A DNA stretch of 64,000 nucleotides from Actinoplanes sichuanensis (GCF_033097365.1 NZ_AP028461.1:4526001-4590000), one strand, 5' to 3'; shown: positions 1 through 10,800, counted from the first letter of the stretch. Numbers and translations: made by a program. Notes: a model not told the origin generated them from the sequence alone.

Positions 1-603
1 CCGCTGATGCGGCACGTGGTGTCGCGCCTGGTGTGGGCGACGTTCACCGCGGACGGGACGGTGGGCACCGCGTTCCGGGTGGCCGAGGACGGCAGCCTGG
101 CAGACGTCGACGACAAGGATTTCACCGCGGCCGACGACGCCTCGGTCGGCGTCGCGCACCCGCTGCACATCGAGTGCGACCTGGCCGCCTGGATGCGGTT
201 GTTCGCCGACTACGAGATTCTCCAGCCGTTCCCGCAACTCGGTCGGCCGGTGCGGCGGTTGACCGCGCAGCAGGCCACCGAGCAGCGACTGACCGAGTTC
301 GTCGGGGCGGCCGTCGCGGTCGACCGGTTGCTGAAGCTGGAGCGGCGCGGATGGTGGGTGCGAAGCGCGCCGATGGACGCGGGCATCCAGGACACCGTGG
401 AGTGTCACCTGCCGGGCCGGGGCGCGTTGACCTTTCCCCTGGACCCGGGGATCAGCGTCCAGTTCCCGACCGAGGATCCGGTGCAGATCCTTCGTGACGC
501 GCGCCTGTCCGGGGCGGAGAACTTCGCGGCCCTGGATCCGGCGACCGTCTCGGAACTGCTGTGCGATCTTCACTATCTCGTGCACGGCGGCGTGATGCGG
601 TAA
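1..603 (+). CDS. DUF4132 domain protein, C-terminal part
   Basis: The reading frame is open from base 1 and ends with TAA at 601-603, so this is the 3' end of a longer gene that starts before the window. The run FPQLGRPVRRLT followed by an FVG segment about 20 residues later, then a WWVRSAPMDAG block, is typical of the C-terminal region of DUF4132 proteins, large actinobacterial proteins of unknown function that are often C-terminal to WGR-like or helical segments. No catalytic residues can be assigned. A strong hairpin follows directly. Confidence 0.7.
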   Translation, partial: PLMRHVVSRLVWATFTADGTVGTAFRVAEDGSLADVDDKDFTAADDASVGVAHPLHIECDLAAWMRLFADYEILQPFPQLGRPVRRLTAQQATEQRLTEFVGAAVAVDRLLKLERRGWWVRSAPMDAGIQDTVECHLPGRGALTFPLDPGISVQFPTEDPVQILRDARLSGAENFAALDPATVSELLCDLHYLVHGGVMR

Positions 604-606
604 CGA

Positions 607-654
607 GCATCTGTCCTCCCGCGACGCCGGTCGGCGTCGCGGGAGGACAGATGC
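607..654. terminator. Perfect 22-bp hairpin, bidirectional terminator
   Basis: Bases 607-628 and 633-654 are perfect reverse complements with a GGTC loop. The hairpin begins 4 nt after the stop of the DUF4132 gene and about 35 bp from the end of the convergent gene, so it can serve both. There is no T-tract, as is usual for actinomycete terminators. Confidence 0.8.
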
Positions 655-687
655 GAGTCCAGCCGGGGCCGACGATCCGGATGACGG

Positions 688-1176
688 TCAGCCGGAGTAC
701 GCCGGTGGCAGTTGGCCGGTCTTGCGATGCCGGAGCCACAGTCGCCAGGTCTGCGCGCTGAGAGCCGTGAGCCCGAGCGCCCCCAGTCCGGCTCCGACTG
801 ACATGTCGTGGCGGGCCTGGTCACAGGTGTCCTGGGCGTTGTGGGGATCCGAGGACACGTACCGGATCTGGATCGTCGCTCCGGGGTCCTTGAGCTCGCA
901 GGTCTTCGGCGCGATGGTCGTCTCGATCTGCCGGCCGTCGGTCGTGGTGAATCGCACGGTGTTGTTCTCGGTGCGGCTGAACCTGTCGACCTCGGTGACC
1001 ACGCCGGACACCACCACGCCCTCCTTCGCCAGGTGGTACGCCGACACCGCGGTACTGGCGAAGAACCACCACACGCCGACGGCGATGGCCGGTAGCCAGA
1101 AGCGCATCCACCAGACCTTCCGATAGGCGGTGCGGCCCTTCTTGCCGGCGTTGTCCGTCTCCCCCGTGTCGCCCAT
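688..1176 (-). CDS. DUF3592-like membrane protein
   Basis: About 162 residues. There is one hydrophobic segment near the N-terminus (FWLPAIAVGVWWFFASTAVS), then an extracytoplasmic beta-rich stretch with GVVTEVDRFSRTENNTV and RYVSSDPHNAQD, and a second hydrophobic segment near the C-terminus (GAGLGALGLTALS). This order (TM, V-G-x-V domain, YxxxxP-like motif, TM) matches DUF3592 proteins. The start at 1176 is preferred because GGGGGCGGGG precedes it; an in-frame ATG at 1236 would add 20 unlikely residues. Function is unknown. It converges on the DUF4132 gene. Confidence 0.65.
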   Translation of the reverse strand: MGDTGETDNAGKKGRTAYRKVWWMRFWLPAIAVGVWWFFASTAVSAYHLAKEGVVVSGVVTEVDRFSRTENNTVRFTTTDGRQIETTIAPKTCELKDPGATIQIRYVSSDPHNAQDTCDQARHDMSVGAGLGALGLTALSAQTWRLWLRHRKTGQLPPAYSG

Positions 1177-1272
1177 CCCCGCCCCCATTCGTGAATCTCG
1201 ATCCACAAAGAAGGTTTCCGGATGGCGGCAGATCAAAACGTTCGGGCGGACCGCCGGTGATCAGGCGAGCCG

Positions 1273-1731
1273 TCACACCGGCGTGGGGCCCTGACGAGCA
1301 TGCCGGCGGTGCAGGGCGGTGAGCCGGCCGAGCACGTCGACCACCTGTCGGCGCTCCTCCGGGGTGAGGGAGTCCGCCTCACGGTCGATGTCGTCGGCCA
1401 GCGGCTGGACCGCGTCAGCCAGGCGCTGCCGCGCCAGTGGCGTCACGGTGACCGTCTGCCGGCGGCGGTCGGACGGGTGGGCCCGACGCAGGACGTGTCC
1501 GGCCTGTTCCAGACGGTCGACGAGACCCGTCGCGGCGCCGGAGGTGACACCGAGCAGACGTCCCAGCTCGACCGGGCCCAATGGCTGCTCGGAGACGGCC
1601 AGGTGTTTGAGAGCGAGGTAGTCCCCGGCGGACAGGCCCATCCGCCGGGCCACGACGGCATCCAGCGCGGCGACGGCGACGGCGAGGTGGTGCATCGCCC
1701 AGGCGAGCTCGGATCGGTGCTGCTCAGTCAC
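1273..1731 (-). CDS. MarR-family transcriptional regulator
   Basis: 152 residues with the standard MarR layout: an N-terminal dimerisation helix, a winged helix-turn-helix (LGPVELGRLLGVTSGAATGLVDRLEQAGHV split across the HTH), then the wing motif RRAHPSDRRRQTVTVT, and a C-terminal dimerisation helix. The DRR of the wing is the most conserved MarR element. The gene is divergent from a TspO-like gene. The 54 bp between them carry a perfect palindrome, so it very probably represses itself and its neighbour, released by an unknown ligand. Confidence 0.9.
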   Translation of the reverse strand: MTEQHRSELAWAMHHLAVAVAALDAVVARRMGLSAGDYLALKHLAVSEQPLGPVELGRLLGVTSGAATGLVDRLEQAGHVLRRAHPSDRRRQTVTVTPLARQRLADAVQPLADDIDREADSLTPEERRQVVDVLGRLTALHRRHARQGPTPV

Positions 1732-1747
1732 GCGAGCAAGCCTAAAC

Positions 1748-1766
1748 TAGCTTAGAAACTAAGCTA
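1748..1766. promoter_or_regulatory. MarR operator palindrome
   Basis: TAGCTTAG-AAA-CTAAGCTA is an 8+3+8 perfect inverted repeat in the middle of the divergent MarR/TspO intergenic region. MarR proteins bind palindromes of this size between divergent genes, so this is the likely operator. A related CTAAACTAG element overlaps its left edge. Confidence 0.75.
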
Positions 1767-1785
1767 CTCAGAAGGTGAGGTTCCG

Positions 1786-2532
1786 ATGTCCTCGACCGGC
1801 GACCACCTCCGCACCGCCACACTGGCCGGCGCCTGTGCCGCCTTCGTCGCCACCCCCACACTGGGGGCACTGTTCGGCGAGGGTGAGCAGACCCGGCGGT
1901 ACGACACGGTGATCACTCCACCCGACTACGCCTTCGCCGTATGGGCGCCCATCTTCCTAGGCTGCATCGCCTCCACCGTCGGTCAGTGCCTGCCCGCCGG
2001 CCGTGACGCTGCGATGAGCCGTCGAACCGGGTGGCCGCTCGCCGGGGCGTATGCGATCAACGCCGCCTGGTCGGTGGCGGCCCAGCGCGACCGTTTCGCG
2101 TACACGCCGTACCTGCTGCCGATGGCCACCGCCTGCGCCGCCGTCGCGCACGCCCGGCTTCAGCAGGTCCGGCCGGACACCACATGGTCCGCGACGACAC
2201 CGGCCGCCACCGGCCTGCTGCTCGGCTGGACCGCCCTGGCGAGCACCGTCAACGTCGCCGCCGCCGCGGTCGCCGCCGGTGTGGACCGGATGGCCCCGCG
2301 CATGGTCGCCGGCGCCACGGCGGGCCTGATGGCGGCGGTCACCGCGGTGGCCGCCACGGTCGCCGCCAGCCGTCGCGGTGGCCTACCACTGGCCGGCGCC
2401 GCCTGCTGGGGCCTGCTGACAACCGCCGCGACCGCGACCAGACCACGAGGCGTCCGCCTGACCGCCGCGGCCGGCGCCACAGCCGTCCTCGCCGCCCTGG
2501 CCCACCGGAGGCGAGTCGACCGGACCGCCTGA
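1786..2532 (+). CDS. TspO/MBR-like membrane protein
   Basis: 248 residues, with about six hydrophobic alpha-helical segments rich in Ala, Gly and Val. The segment ITPPDYAFAVWAPIFLG resembles the signature of tryptophan-rich sensory (TspO/MBR) proteins, P-x-x-Y-A-F-x-x-W-x-x-I-(Y/F)-L. TspO proteins bind porphyrins or related small molecules in the membrane; the ligand here is unknown. GAAGGTGAGG lies 5 nt before the ATG. It is divergent from, and probably controlled by, the MarR regulator. It is somewhat longer and less Trp-rich than bacterial TspO. Confidence 0.65.
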   Translation: MSSTGDHLRTATLAGACAAFVATPTLGALFGEGEQTRRYDTVITPPDYAFAVWAPIFLGCIASTVGQCLPAGRDAAMSRRTGWPLAGAYAINAAWSVAAQRDRFAYTPYLLPMATACAAVAHARLQQVRPDTTWSATTPAATGLLLGWTALASTVNVAAAAVAAGVDRMAPRMVAGATAGLMAAVTAVAATVAASRRGGLPLAGAACWGLLTTAATATRPRGVRLTAAAGATAVLAALAHRRRVDRTA

Positions 2533-2536
2533 CGGG

Positions 2537-2552
2537 CGGTCGCGAACGACCG
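2537..2552 (+). terminator. Short GC hairpin after the TspO-like gene
   Basis: CGGTCG-CGAA-CGACCG, a 6-bp GC-rich stem with a 4-nt loop, starts 4 nt after the TGA. It is short, so the terminator call is tentative. Confidence 0.35.
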
Positions 2553-2692
2553 GGCACCCGCATCCCCGGCGCGTTGACCTACGTCTGCGTCGAGGACGCG
2601 GGCGGCACGCATCGGTCCGCGCCGGTCGATGAACGAAGCCGCAGCACCGGCAGGGCCTTACCCGGGCCCGCGATCTCGCTCGGCACCTACCT

Positions 2693-2916
2693 TCAGGTCA
2701 GGCCGTCCAGCCAGGTTCGGATCGCGTCGGTGGTGGCCTCGGCATGGGTCGTCAGCATCGAGTAGTGGTCGCCGGCCACGTCGACCACCTCATGCGGCCG
2801 GGGCCAGTGGGGTTGCCACCGCCCGGCCGGATCGGTCTCGCGCATCTCCTTCGTCGGGGTCGCCCGCACCAGCAGGGTCGGCAGGCTGGACGGCTCCGGT
2901 TCCCAGCCGTCAAGGC
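2693..2916 (-). pseudogene. Duplicated 3' end of the PKS thioesterase
   Basis: About 220 bp (roughly 2698-2915) repeat bases 4868-5085, the last part of the PKS gene, with only a few mismatches and in the same orientation. The translation (from the ...[18 protein letters not shown]... segment to DGLT and a TGA stop) is the final 70 or so residues of the thioesterase. It lacks the catalytic Ser region and any start, so it is a non-functional remnant. Homology stops abruptly near 2916. Two secreted-protein genes lie between the two copies, so a duplication or insertion event separated them. Confidence 0.85.
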
Positions 2917-2958
2917 GGTGGGGGTGTCGCCGATCTGCCGACGGGCTGCGGCTCGTCC

Positions 2959-3711
2959 TCAGAACCAGTTGCACCGGATGTCGCCGGCCATCTCGGGATG
3001 CGCCACGCAGTCGATCAGGCCGATTTTCTCGTCCACGGTCGCCCCGGCCAGAATCGACAGGTAGGGCTGCGCGGCCTCGCGGCACTTGTTGATGTCGGTG
3101 GCCAGGTCCCTGCCAAAGGTGCGCCATGTGCTGGGGTCGCAGTTCGAGAGTCCGGTGTCGATGAGGTCGACATAGGGAATTATCCTGTCACGCCATGCCT
3201 GCATGAGGTCGGCCATGGGAATTTCTGTGACTCTTCCGGCATCCCTGAGGTGGACGACCAACTTCTGGGCTGCGGTCAGGGCCATTTTATCGTCGATGGT
3301 CGCTCCAGCCAGAAGTGAAACGTATGGCTGGACGGCTTCCCGGCATCTGTTGATGTCGATTATCAGGTCGAGCCCGATGGAACGCCACGTGCTCGGGTCG
3401 CAGTGAGACAGCCCGGTGTCGATGAGGTCGGCATAGGGAATGATCTTGTCCCGCCATGCCCGGATGAGGTCGGGAAGGGCGGGCGGCACACTCTTGCTGA
3501 CTTCTTCGAGATAAAATCGAACCCTTTCGGAAGCAGTTTTCAGCTTTTTCGCATTTCCGTCCACAATTCCGCACCAATGCTTCGGCAAGCCGCTCAGGTG
3601 TTTGCATCGGTCTGATGCCGTGATCGGCGCGGCGGTTGATGCCATTGCCGGGGAGGGGCCCGTCCCCAGAATCACCGCCGCGACGATGCCGGCCGTGAGA
3701 AATGACCTCAT
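2959..3711 (-). CDS. Secreted protein with two tandem ~65-residue repeats
   Basis: 250 residues. The N-terminus is a Sec signal peptide (MRSFLTAGIVAAVILG, cleavage probably after MASTA). The mature part contains two copies of a roughly 65-residue unit, near residues 80-145 and 168-233. Each has AWRD(K/R)IIPY, DLIDTGLS, CDPSTWR, DIN(R/K)CREA and LLAGAT/ILAGAT in the same order. Four or more Cys are conserved between units. No known family is recognised. The RBS AAAGGAATTATC precedes the ATG. Codon use is less GC-rich than in the neighbours, which suggests acquisition. The next gene upstream also encodes a secreted protein. Confidence 0.75.
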   Translation of the reverse strand: MRSFLTAGIVAAVILGTGPSPAMASTAAPITASDRCKHLSGLPKHWCGIVDGNAKKLKTASERVRFYLEEVSKSVPPALPDLIRAWRDKIIPYADLIDTGLSHCDPSTWRSIGLDLIIDINRCREAVQPYVSLLAGATIDDKMALTAAQKLVVHLRDAGRVTEIPMADLMQAWRDRIIPYVDLIDTGLSNCDPSTWRTFGRDLATDINKCREAAQPYLSILAGATVDEKIGLIDCVAHPEMAGDIRCNWF

Positions 3712-3898
3712 GATAATTCCTTTTGGATTCGCCTGGGCCGTCAGGAGGACAGACGGAACGAGGAGACGGATGCGATTCGTCGGCGCCTACTGGCCCGGCG
3801 GCGGTGCGGCGGACTTTCCTGATCTCCGCAGGTGGGATGGAGATTCCCGAACGCGTGGACCTCGGTCACGCATTTCCAGCGCAGGCACTCTTGGAGCT

Positions 3899-3924
3899 GC
3901 GTGCGGAAGCCTCGTTCCGCACGC
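3899..3924 (-). terminator. Hairpin after the secreted-protein gene
   Basis: GCGTGCGGAA at 3899-3908 pairs perfectly with TTCCGCACGC at 3915-3924 around a 6-nt loop. It lies 67 bp past the stop of the minus-strand gene ending at 3991 and upstream of the next minus-strand gene. Confidence 0.65.
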
Positions 3925-3990
3925 CCTTGCGGCAGGCAACGGATCAGATCCTGATTGACACCAGCGTCACGCCTGCCCATGCTCGCAATC

Positions 3991-4368
3991 TCATGACTTC
4001 AGAAGAACCATGCGATTGATCGTGCTTCGCACTTTCTTGCCGTTCAGATTCACATCGACAGACTTGCGGAAGTTGATGGCCGCCATCGCAACAGCGAGAA
4101 TCTGGTCCTGGCTGTTCTTCGCGTCGTACCAGCCGTGCTCGATCTCTCCGCTCGGGTCGTATAGCCAGACCCCGACCGTGCCGGTATCGGCCATCGCCGA
4201 AGCACCCTTGACCTCGCAGGAGCGGCACCAGAAGTCGTCTTCCATCAACGCACTGGAGTCAATCGCCGAAGCCGGCCCACCGAATCCGATGGAGAACGCG
4301 GTCATGGCCGCGATCGACGACCACAGAAATCGGCGACGCAGAGGCGACGACACATCCGGCAGGCTCAT
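3991..4368 (-). CDS. Small exported protein, unknown function
   Basis: 125 residues. The start at 4368 is set by AAGGAAGAG just upstream. The N-terminus carries RRRFLWSS followed by a hydrophobic stretch and PASA, which fits a Tat or Sec signal peptide. The mature part has a WCRSC pair, an ALLEDD-like acidic stretch and the run VGVWLYDPSGEIEHGWYDAK, then a basic C-terminus. I do not recognise the family. It may form a unit with the downstream repeat protein, although a hairpin separates them. Confidence 0.6.
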   Translation of the reverse strand: MSLPDVSSPLRRRFLWSSIAAMTAFSIGFGGPASAIDSSALMEDDFWCRSCEVKGASAMADTGTVGVWLYDPSGEIEHGWYDAKNSQDQILAVAMAAINFRKSVDVNLNGKKVRSTINRMVLLKS

Positions 4369-4862
4369 GATCTCTTCCTTCGATTCCTCGCAGCGTGGTA
4401 TCCGAAGCGACGCTAACCGACCACCGCGAGCCGGGGCCGAGGATACCGAGGAACATAAGCCGAATGGGCCAATTATCGGCAAACACCGGCCACAGCACTC
4501 CTCACCACTGCCGTACCACATTGGATCTACGGGCTGCCATTCGACCCCTGACGCAGATACCTCAAATGGGTGACCATCGGCAATGTCCATCTTCGAGCGG
4601 CATGTGAGGTACCCCAGACAAGCGATCGGCACCGGTGCCACGTCACCGACGTCGGTCATCGCACCGTTCTCACCGGCGCTGCCGCTTGCGCCTCGGCCGA
4701 GGTCCGGCCTGCCGGCGACATGCCCGGCGCCTGGGTGGCCGGCCGTCTGATCGACGCCGAAGCCGGCCCGGCCGGCGATGACCGCCCCGTAGCCGGCGGC
4801 GAGGGGCGGGACCAGGCTACGGGCGCCCGCCCCTCGGGTCGCGAACACGTCGGCCGGGCCTG
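4369..4862. other. Gene-free stretch of 494 bp
   Basis: Between the start of the small exported protein and the end of the PKS gene. It must contain the promoter for the minus-strand secreted gene and any PKS terminator. Open frames here show no family resemblance or RBS, and I see no strong hairpin. Confidence 0.5.
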
Positions 4863-7800
4863 TCAGGCCAGGCCGTCCAGCCAGGTTCGGATCGCGTCGG
4901 CGGTGGCCTCGGCATGGGTCGTCAGCATCGAGTAGTGGTCGCCGGCCACGTCGACCACGTCATGCGGCCGGGGCCAGTGGGGTTGCCACCGCCCGGCCGG
5001 ATCGGTCTCGCGCATCTCCTTCGTCGGGGTCGCCCGCACCAGCAGGGTCGGAATGTGGGACGGTTCCGGTTCCCAGCCGTCGAACAGGCGCACGTAGGCG
5101 CCGCCGGCGATCATCACCGCGTCGGAGAAGACCCCGTCGAACATCTCCGCCGGGCGGTTGCGGTCGGCGTCGACGAGCGCGAGCGCCCGCGGGTCTTCAC
5201 GGCCGGCGCTGCTGTAGTGGGCGTCGGCCAGGACGACCGCCTGCGGCGGGGTGCCCGTCGCCGTCAGGTGAGCGGCGACGGCGTGGGCCACCGCACCGCC
5301 GGTGCTGTGCCCGATCAGCACGAACGGCCGGTCGCCGACCAGGTCACGGACCGTCGCGGCGTGCAGCCGGACCAGCGTCGACACGCTGTCCGGAACCGGG
5401 CCGGGCCGGGACCCGAAGCCCGGGTGGGCGAGCATGTACAGGTCGTGGTGTCCGTCGAGCGCCCGGCCCAGACCGGTCGGCGCCGGATCGTGCAACGCCA
5501 GATAGCCGGGCAAGAAGATCAAGACCGGTCGGCGGTACGAACGACCGGTCGCCAACCGCAGCGGGGCGGGTGTGTGCATGCCTCGGTGGTCGGCGTCGAA
5601 GGTGGGCAGCCCGTACGAGGCCAGATAGCGCAGGGTCATCGCCGCGGACGGGCCCTGCTCGCGGATCACCCGGTGGTAGATCGCGGTGAACCGCTCGCCG
5701 GTCGGCGGCTGCGTCGTCGACGGATCGTCGTGGCTGGGCTGGTCCGCGCCGGTGTCCGTGGTGGGGTCGCCCAGGACGGCTCGGACGTGCTCGGTGAGCT
5801 CGGCCAGCGTCGGGTGGTCGAAGGCGATCGTGGCGCTCAGGCGGACCCCGGTGGCGATGCTGAGCCGGTCGCGCAGCTGGATGGCGGCCAGTGAGTCCAG
5901 TCCGACGTCCTTGAAGTGGCGGCCGGAGTCGAGTGTGGTCGTGTCCGGGAATCCGAGCAGGTCGGCGATCACCGCTCCGATCAGTCCCGTGAGGGCTTCG
6001 CCGCGCTCGTCGGCGGGCAGACCGGCCAGGGTCTGTCGCCAGGTGATCGGCTTCGCGGCCGGGGTGCCGGTGGAGCCCGGGGTGCCGGTGGAGGCGGTGG
6101 GGGCCAGGTCGGTGAGGATCGCGGGTGCACCGGTGGCCGGGACGTCGATCGCGATCGGTACGAGCAGGGCGGCGGTGCTGCGCAGTGACCGGTCGAGCAG
6201 GGCCATGCCCTGCTCGGCGGTGATCGCACGGATGCCGCCCTGGGTCAGGGCGCGGCGCGCCGGGCCGGGTGACGGACGGCCGGCCATGCCGTGGCCGTCG
6301 CTGTCCCACAGTCCCCAGGCCAGGGACTGGGCGGCGAGGCCGTGGGCGGTGCGGTGGGCGGCGAGGGCGTCGAGGAAGGCGTTCGCGGCGGCGTAGTTGG
6401 CCTGTCCCGGCCGGCCGATCACCCCGGAGGCTGAGGAGTAGAGGACGAAGGCGGCCAGGTTCCGGTGTTTCGTGGCCTCGTGCAGGTTCCAGGCCGCGTC
6501 CGACTTGGGTCCGAGGACGGCGTCGATGCGTGCCGGGGTCATCGCGGTGAGGACACCGTCGTCGAGGACTCCGGCCAGGTGGAACACCGCGGTCAGCGCC
6601 GGCCCGCACGAATCGACGAGGGCGGCGACGGCGGCCCGGTCGCGCAGATCGCAGGCGGTGACGGTGACGTGGGCGTCGAGTTCGGCGGCCCAGTCGGGTA
6701 CGGCTCCGGTCCGGTTCGCGAGCACCAGGCTGCGTACCCCGTAGTCGGTGACGAGGTGGCGGGCCAGGATCGTGCCCAGGGCGCCGGTTCCGCCGGTGAT
6801 CAGGACGGTGCCGGCCGGGTCCAACGCGGGAGCGGTGGTGTCGTCGGCGTCAGCGGGAGCCAGGCGGGGTGCGTGGACGGTGCCGGCCCGGACGGCGACC
6901 CGGGGTTCGGCCAGGGCGGCCGCCTGGTGCAGCACTGCGGTGGAGGCGGGTTCGCCGCAGAGGTCGACGACGGTAAGTCGACCGGGATGTTCGGCCTGGG
7001 CGCTGCCGAGCAGTCCCCAGACGGCGGCGGCGGCCGGGTCGGGGTCGTCGCCGGTGGCCCGTTCGGTGACCACGACGAGGCGGTCGGGACGGTCGGCGGC
7101 GAGCCACTCGGTGACCCGGGCGAGAGTCCTCTCCAGCAGCGCCCGAGCCCGGACCGGCGGCGTCACGCCGCCGGTGTCGGCGGTGGCGTACCAGATCTCG
7201 TAGGGTTCGCCGTCCACGTCGGTGGGGGCGGCGGGCCAGGTGAGGCGGTACAGTGACCGCCCGCTGGTCGGGTCCTGGATGCCGATGCGGCGCGTCACCA
7301 GGGCGTCGATCGTGACGATCGGGCGGCCGAACCGGTCGGTCATGGTGACCCGGGTGGTGTCCGGGGTGAGCGGGGACAGCACGACCCGTGCGGTGGCCGC
7401 CGCGGTGGTGTGCAGTTGCACGCCTTCGAGGGCGAACGGGACCCTGAGCTGGTCGGGTGGTTCGGCCAGCAGGCTGGCGTGCAGGGCGGCGTCGAGCAGG
7501 GCGGGATGCACACCGAAACGGGCGGCGTCGGTGGCCACCGCCGGCGGCAGCGCCACTTCGGCGTACATCTCGGTGGGTCCTCGCCATAGGGCGGTGACCG
7601 CCCGGAACGCCGGACCGTAATGGAATCCCGCATCCACCAGCCGGGTGTAGTCGACGGTGACCGGGTGAGCGCCGGGCGGCGGCCACGTCGCCGGCACCGC
7701 GGGCGTCCCGCCGGTCGGGGCGGTGAGGGTGGCGGTGGCGTGGCTGATCCAGGGGTCCGTCGAGCCGGTGGGTCGTGACCAGATGGTCAGCTCGCGGTCG

Positions 7801-10800
7801 CCGGTGGTGTCCGGGTCCTCGAGGATCACCTGGACGTCGGCCGGGCCGGTGAGCGTCAGAGGTGTGCCCAGAGTGAGTTCGGCGAGCCGCACGCCCTTGC
7901 CCGGGTTGGACGGCATCGCGGCCTGGAAGGCGAGTTCGGCCAGGGCGGCGGCCGGGACCATCGGGTCGGCGCCGATCACATGGTCGGCCAGCCAGGGCTG
8001 GCGGGTGGTCGACAGGATTCCGGAACTGCGGGTACGCGTGCCGTCGGCATCCGGTTGCGGGTCGCCGAGCAGGGGCGGCCGGTCGGTGCCGTCCAGCCAG
8101 AGACGCTGCCGCCGGAACGGGTAGGTGGGCAGCTCGCAGCGTCGGGCGCCGCTGCCGGCGAAGACAACCGACCAGTCGACGGGCACGCCGTGCACGTGCA
8201 GGGTGGCGAGGTTGTCGAGGAATCCGGCGAGCGTGGCGGGGCCGGCGACGAAGGCGTCGGCCGGGACGCACCGCTCGGCCAGGACGGACAGCACGGCGGC
8301 CGGGCCGATCTCGACGAACGCGGAGACGGGTACGGCGGCCAGCTCGTCCATCGCGGCGCTGAAGTGGACCGTCTCCCGGACGTGCCGTACCCAGTGGTCG
8401 GCGGTGGCCGGGTCGGCCGATCCGGTCGACGCGCTCACCAGCGGGACCGACGGCTGATGGTAGGTGACCGATTCCGCGACCAAGCGGAACTCGTCGAGCA
8501 TCGGGTCGAGCAGCGGTGAGTGGAACGCGTGGCTCACGTGCAGCCGGTCGTATCGGGCGTCGAGCCGTTCGGCCAGTGCCGTCACCGCTTCGTCGGGTCC
8601 GGCGATCACCACCGTGTCCGGGCCGTTGACCGCGGCGATCGCCACCAGGTCACCGGCGTCGGGGAGGAGTTTCGCGACGTCGGCCTCGGTGCAGCGCACC
8701 GCGATCATCGTGCCGCCGGGCGGTAGCGCGGCCATCAGCCGGCCCCGGGCGGCGACCAGGCGGACCGCGTCGGCGAGCGACAGCACCCCGGCGACATGGG
8801 CGGCGGTCAACTCACCGATCGAGTGTCCCGCGAGCCGGTGCGGGTGGACGCCGCACGCCCGGTAGAGCGCGTGCAGGGCCACTTCGAAGGCGAACAGGGC
8901 GGGCTGGGCGTAATCGGTGCGGTGCAGCAGCTCGGCGTCGGTACCGTCGAGGACCGCACGCAACGGCTGCGGAAGGTAGGGCGTGAAGGCCGTACAGACC
9001 CGGTCGAAGGTTTCGGCGAACGCCGGGAAGGCGGCCGCCAGTTCGCGGCCCATGCCGAGTCGTTGCGCGCCCTGGCCGGTGAACAGGAAGGCCAGGCGCG
9101 GCTCCGGCCGGGTCGCGACCCTGGTCACGGCCGGGTGCGGTGTGCCGTCGGCCAGGGCGTGCAGGCCCTCGCGGTCACCGGCGCGCACGGCGGCCCGGTG
9201 GCGCAGCGGCGCACGGCCGGTCGCCAGGGAGAACGCCACATCCAGCGGCGTCGTGCCCCTGTCCCCCGCTGCGGCAAGGTGGGCGGCCCGGTCGCGTAGT
9301 CCCGCCTCGTCGGCGGCGCCCAGCAGCCATGGCGCGGCACTCCAGCCGGGCGCCGGCTCCCCGGCCCCTGGTTCCTCGGCCGGCGGCTCTTCGATGATCA
9401 CGTGGGCGTTGGTGCCGCCCAACCCGAAGGCGGACACCGCGGCACGGCGTGGACGCGGACCGGCGGGCCACGGCCGGGCGGCGTCGAGCAGCCGCACCGC
9501 GCCGGAGGACCAGTCGACGTGCGGGGACGGGTCGTCGGCGTACAACGACCGGGGCAGCACCGAGTTCCGCATCGCCTCGATCACCTTGATCACCCCGGCG
9601 ATGCCGGCGGCGGACTGGGTGTGCCCGATGTTCGACTTCACCGAACCGAGCCAGACCGGTTCCGGCCGGTCGCGGCCGTAGGTGTCGACGAGAGCGTTCG
9701 CCTCGATCGGGTCGCCGATGCGGGTGCCGGTGCCGTGGCCCTCGATCAGGTCCACGTCGCTCGGGCGCAGGCCCGCGTCGGCCAGGGCGAGGCGGATGAG
9801 CTCACGCTGGGCCTCACCGCTGGGGGCGGTGAGCCCGTTGGAGGCGCCGTCGGCGTTGACCGCCGAGCCACGCAGGACCGCGAGGACGGGGTGCCCGTTG
9901 CGGCGGGCGTCGTCCAGACGTTCGAGCAGGACCATGCCGGCGCCCTCACCCCAGGCGGTGCCGTCGGCCCCGGCGGCGAACGGCCGGCACCGGCCGTCGG
10001 GGGCGAGACCCCGCTGGCGGCTGAACATGATGAACGACTGCGGCGACGCCATCACCGTCACCCCACCGGCCAGCGCCAGCCCGCACTCACCGGCCCGCAG
10101 CGCTTTGGCGGCCAGGTCCATCGCCACCAGCGACGACGAGCAGGCGGTGTCGATCGACAGGGTGGGCCCGCGCAGACCGAGGGTGTACGCGATGCGTCCG
10201 GAGGCGAGGCTGGCGGTCGAGCCGATGCCGAGGTGTGATTCGAGGGCGTGGGCTTCCCGGCGGGGGCCGTAGTCGCTGGGCATCAGCCCGACGAAGACGC
10301 CGGTGTCGGAGTCACGCAGGGTCGGCGCGGGGATTCCGGCGCGTTCGAAGGTCTCCCACGCGATTTCGAGCAGGAGCCGGTGCTGGGGATCGGTGGCCAA
10401 CGCCTCGCGAGGCGAGATCCCGAAGAAGGCCGGATCGAAGTCGGCGGCGTCGTACAGGAACGCGCCGCGCCGGGTGACACTCGTGCCGAGCCGGTCCGGG
10501 TCCGGGTCGTACAGGCCGTCGACGTCCCAGCCCCGGTCGGTGGGGAACTCGCCGGTCGCGTCGACCTCGCCGACGACCAGCCGCCACAGGTCCTCGGGGC
10601 TGCGCACACCGCCGGGATAGCGGCAGGCCACCGCCACGATCGCGACCGGCTCGGTCTGCTCCCGCGACTGCCGGGCGGTGACGGTGGCGGCTCCGGCGAG
10701 CCGCGCGTCCAGCCAGGTGATCAGGGCGGCCGGGGTGGGGTGGTCCCACAGCAGGGTGGCGGGCAGCCGCAGTCCGGTGCGTCGGCTGAGCCGGTTCCAG

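Noticed and set aside
2629..4935. Plus-strand frames near 2,700 and 4,900 that end in the same 20 or so residues
   Set aside because: They are antisense readings of the two copies of the thioesterase end, not a gene pair.
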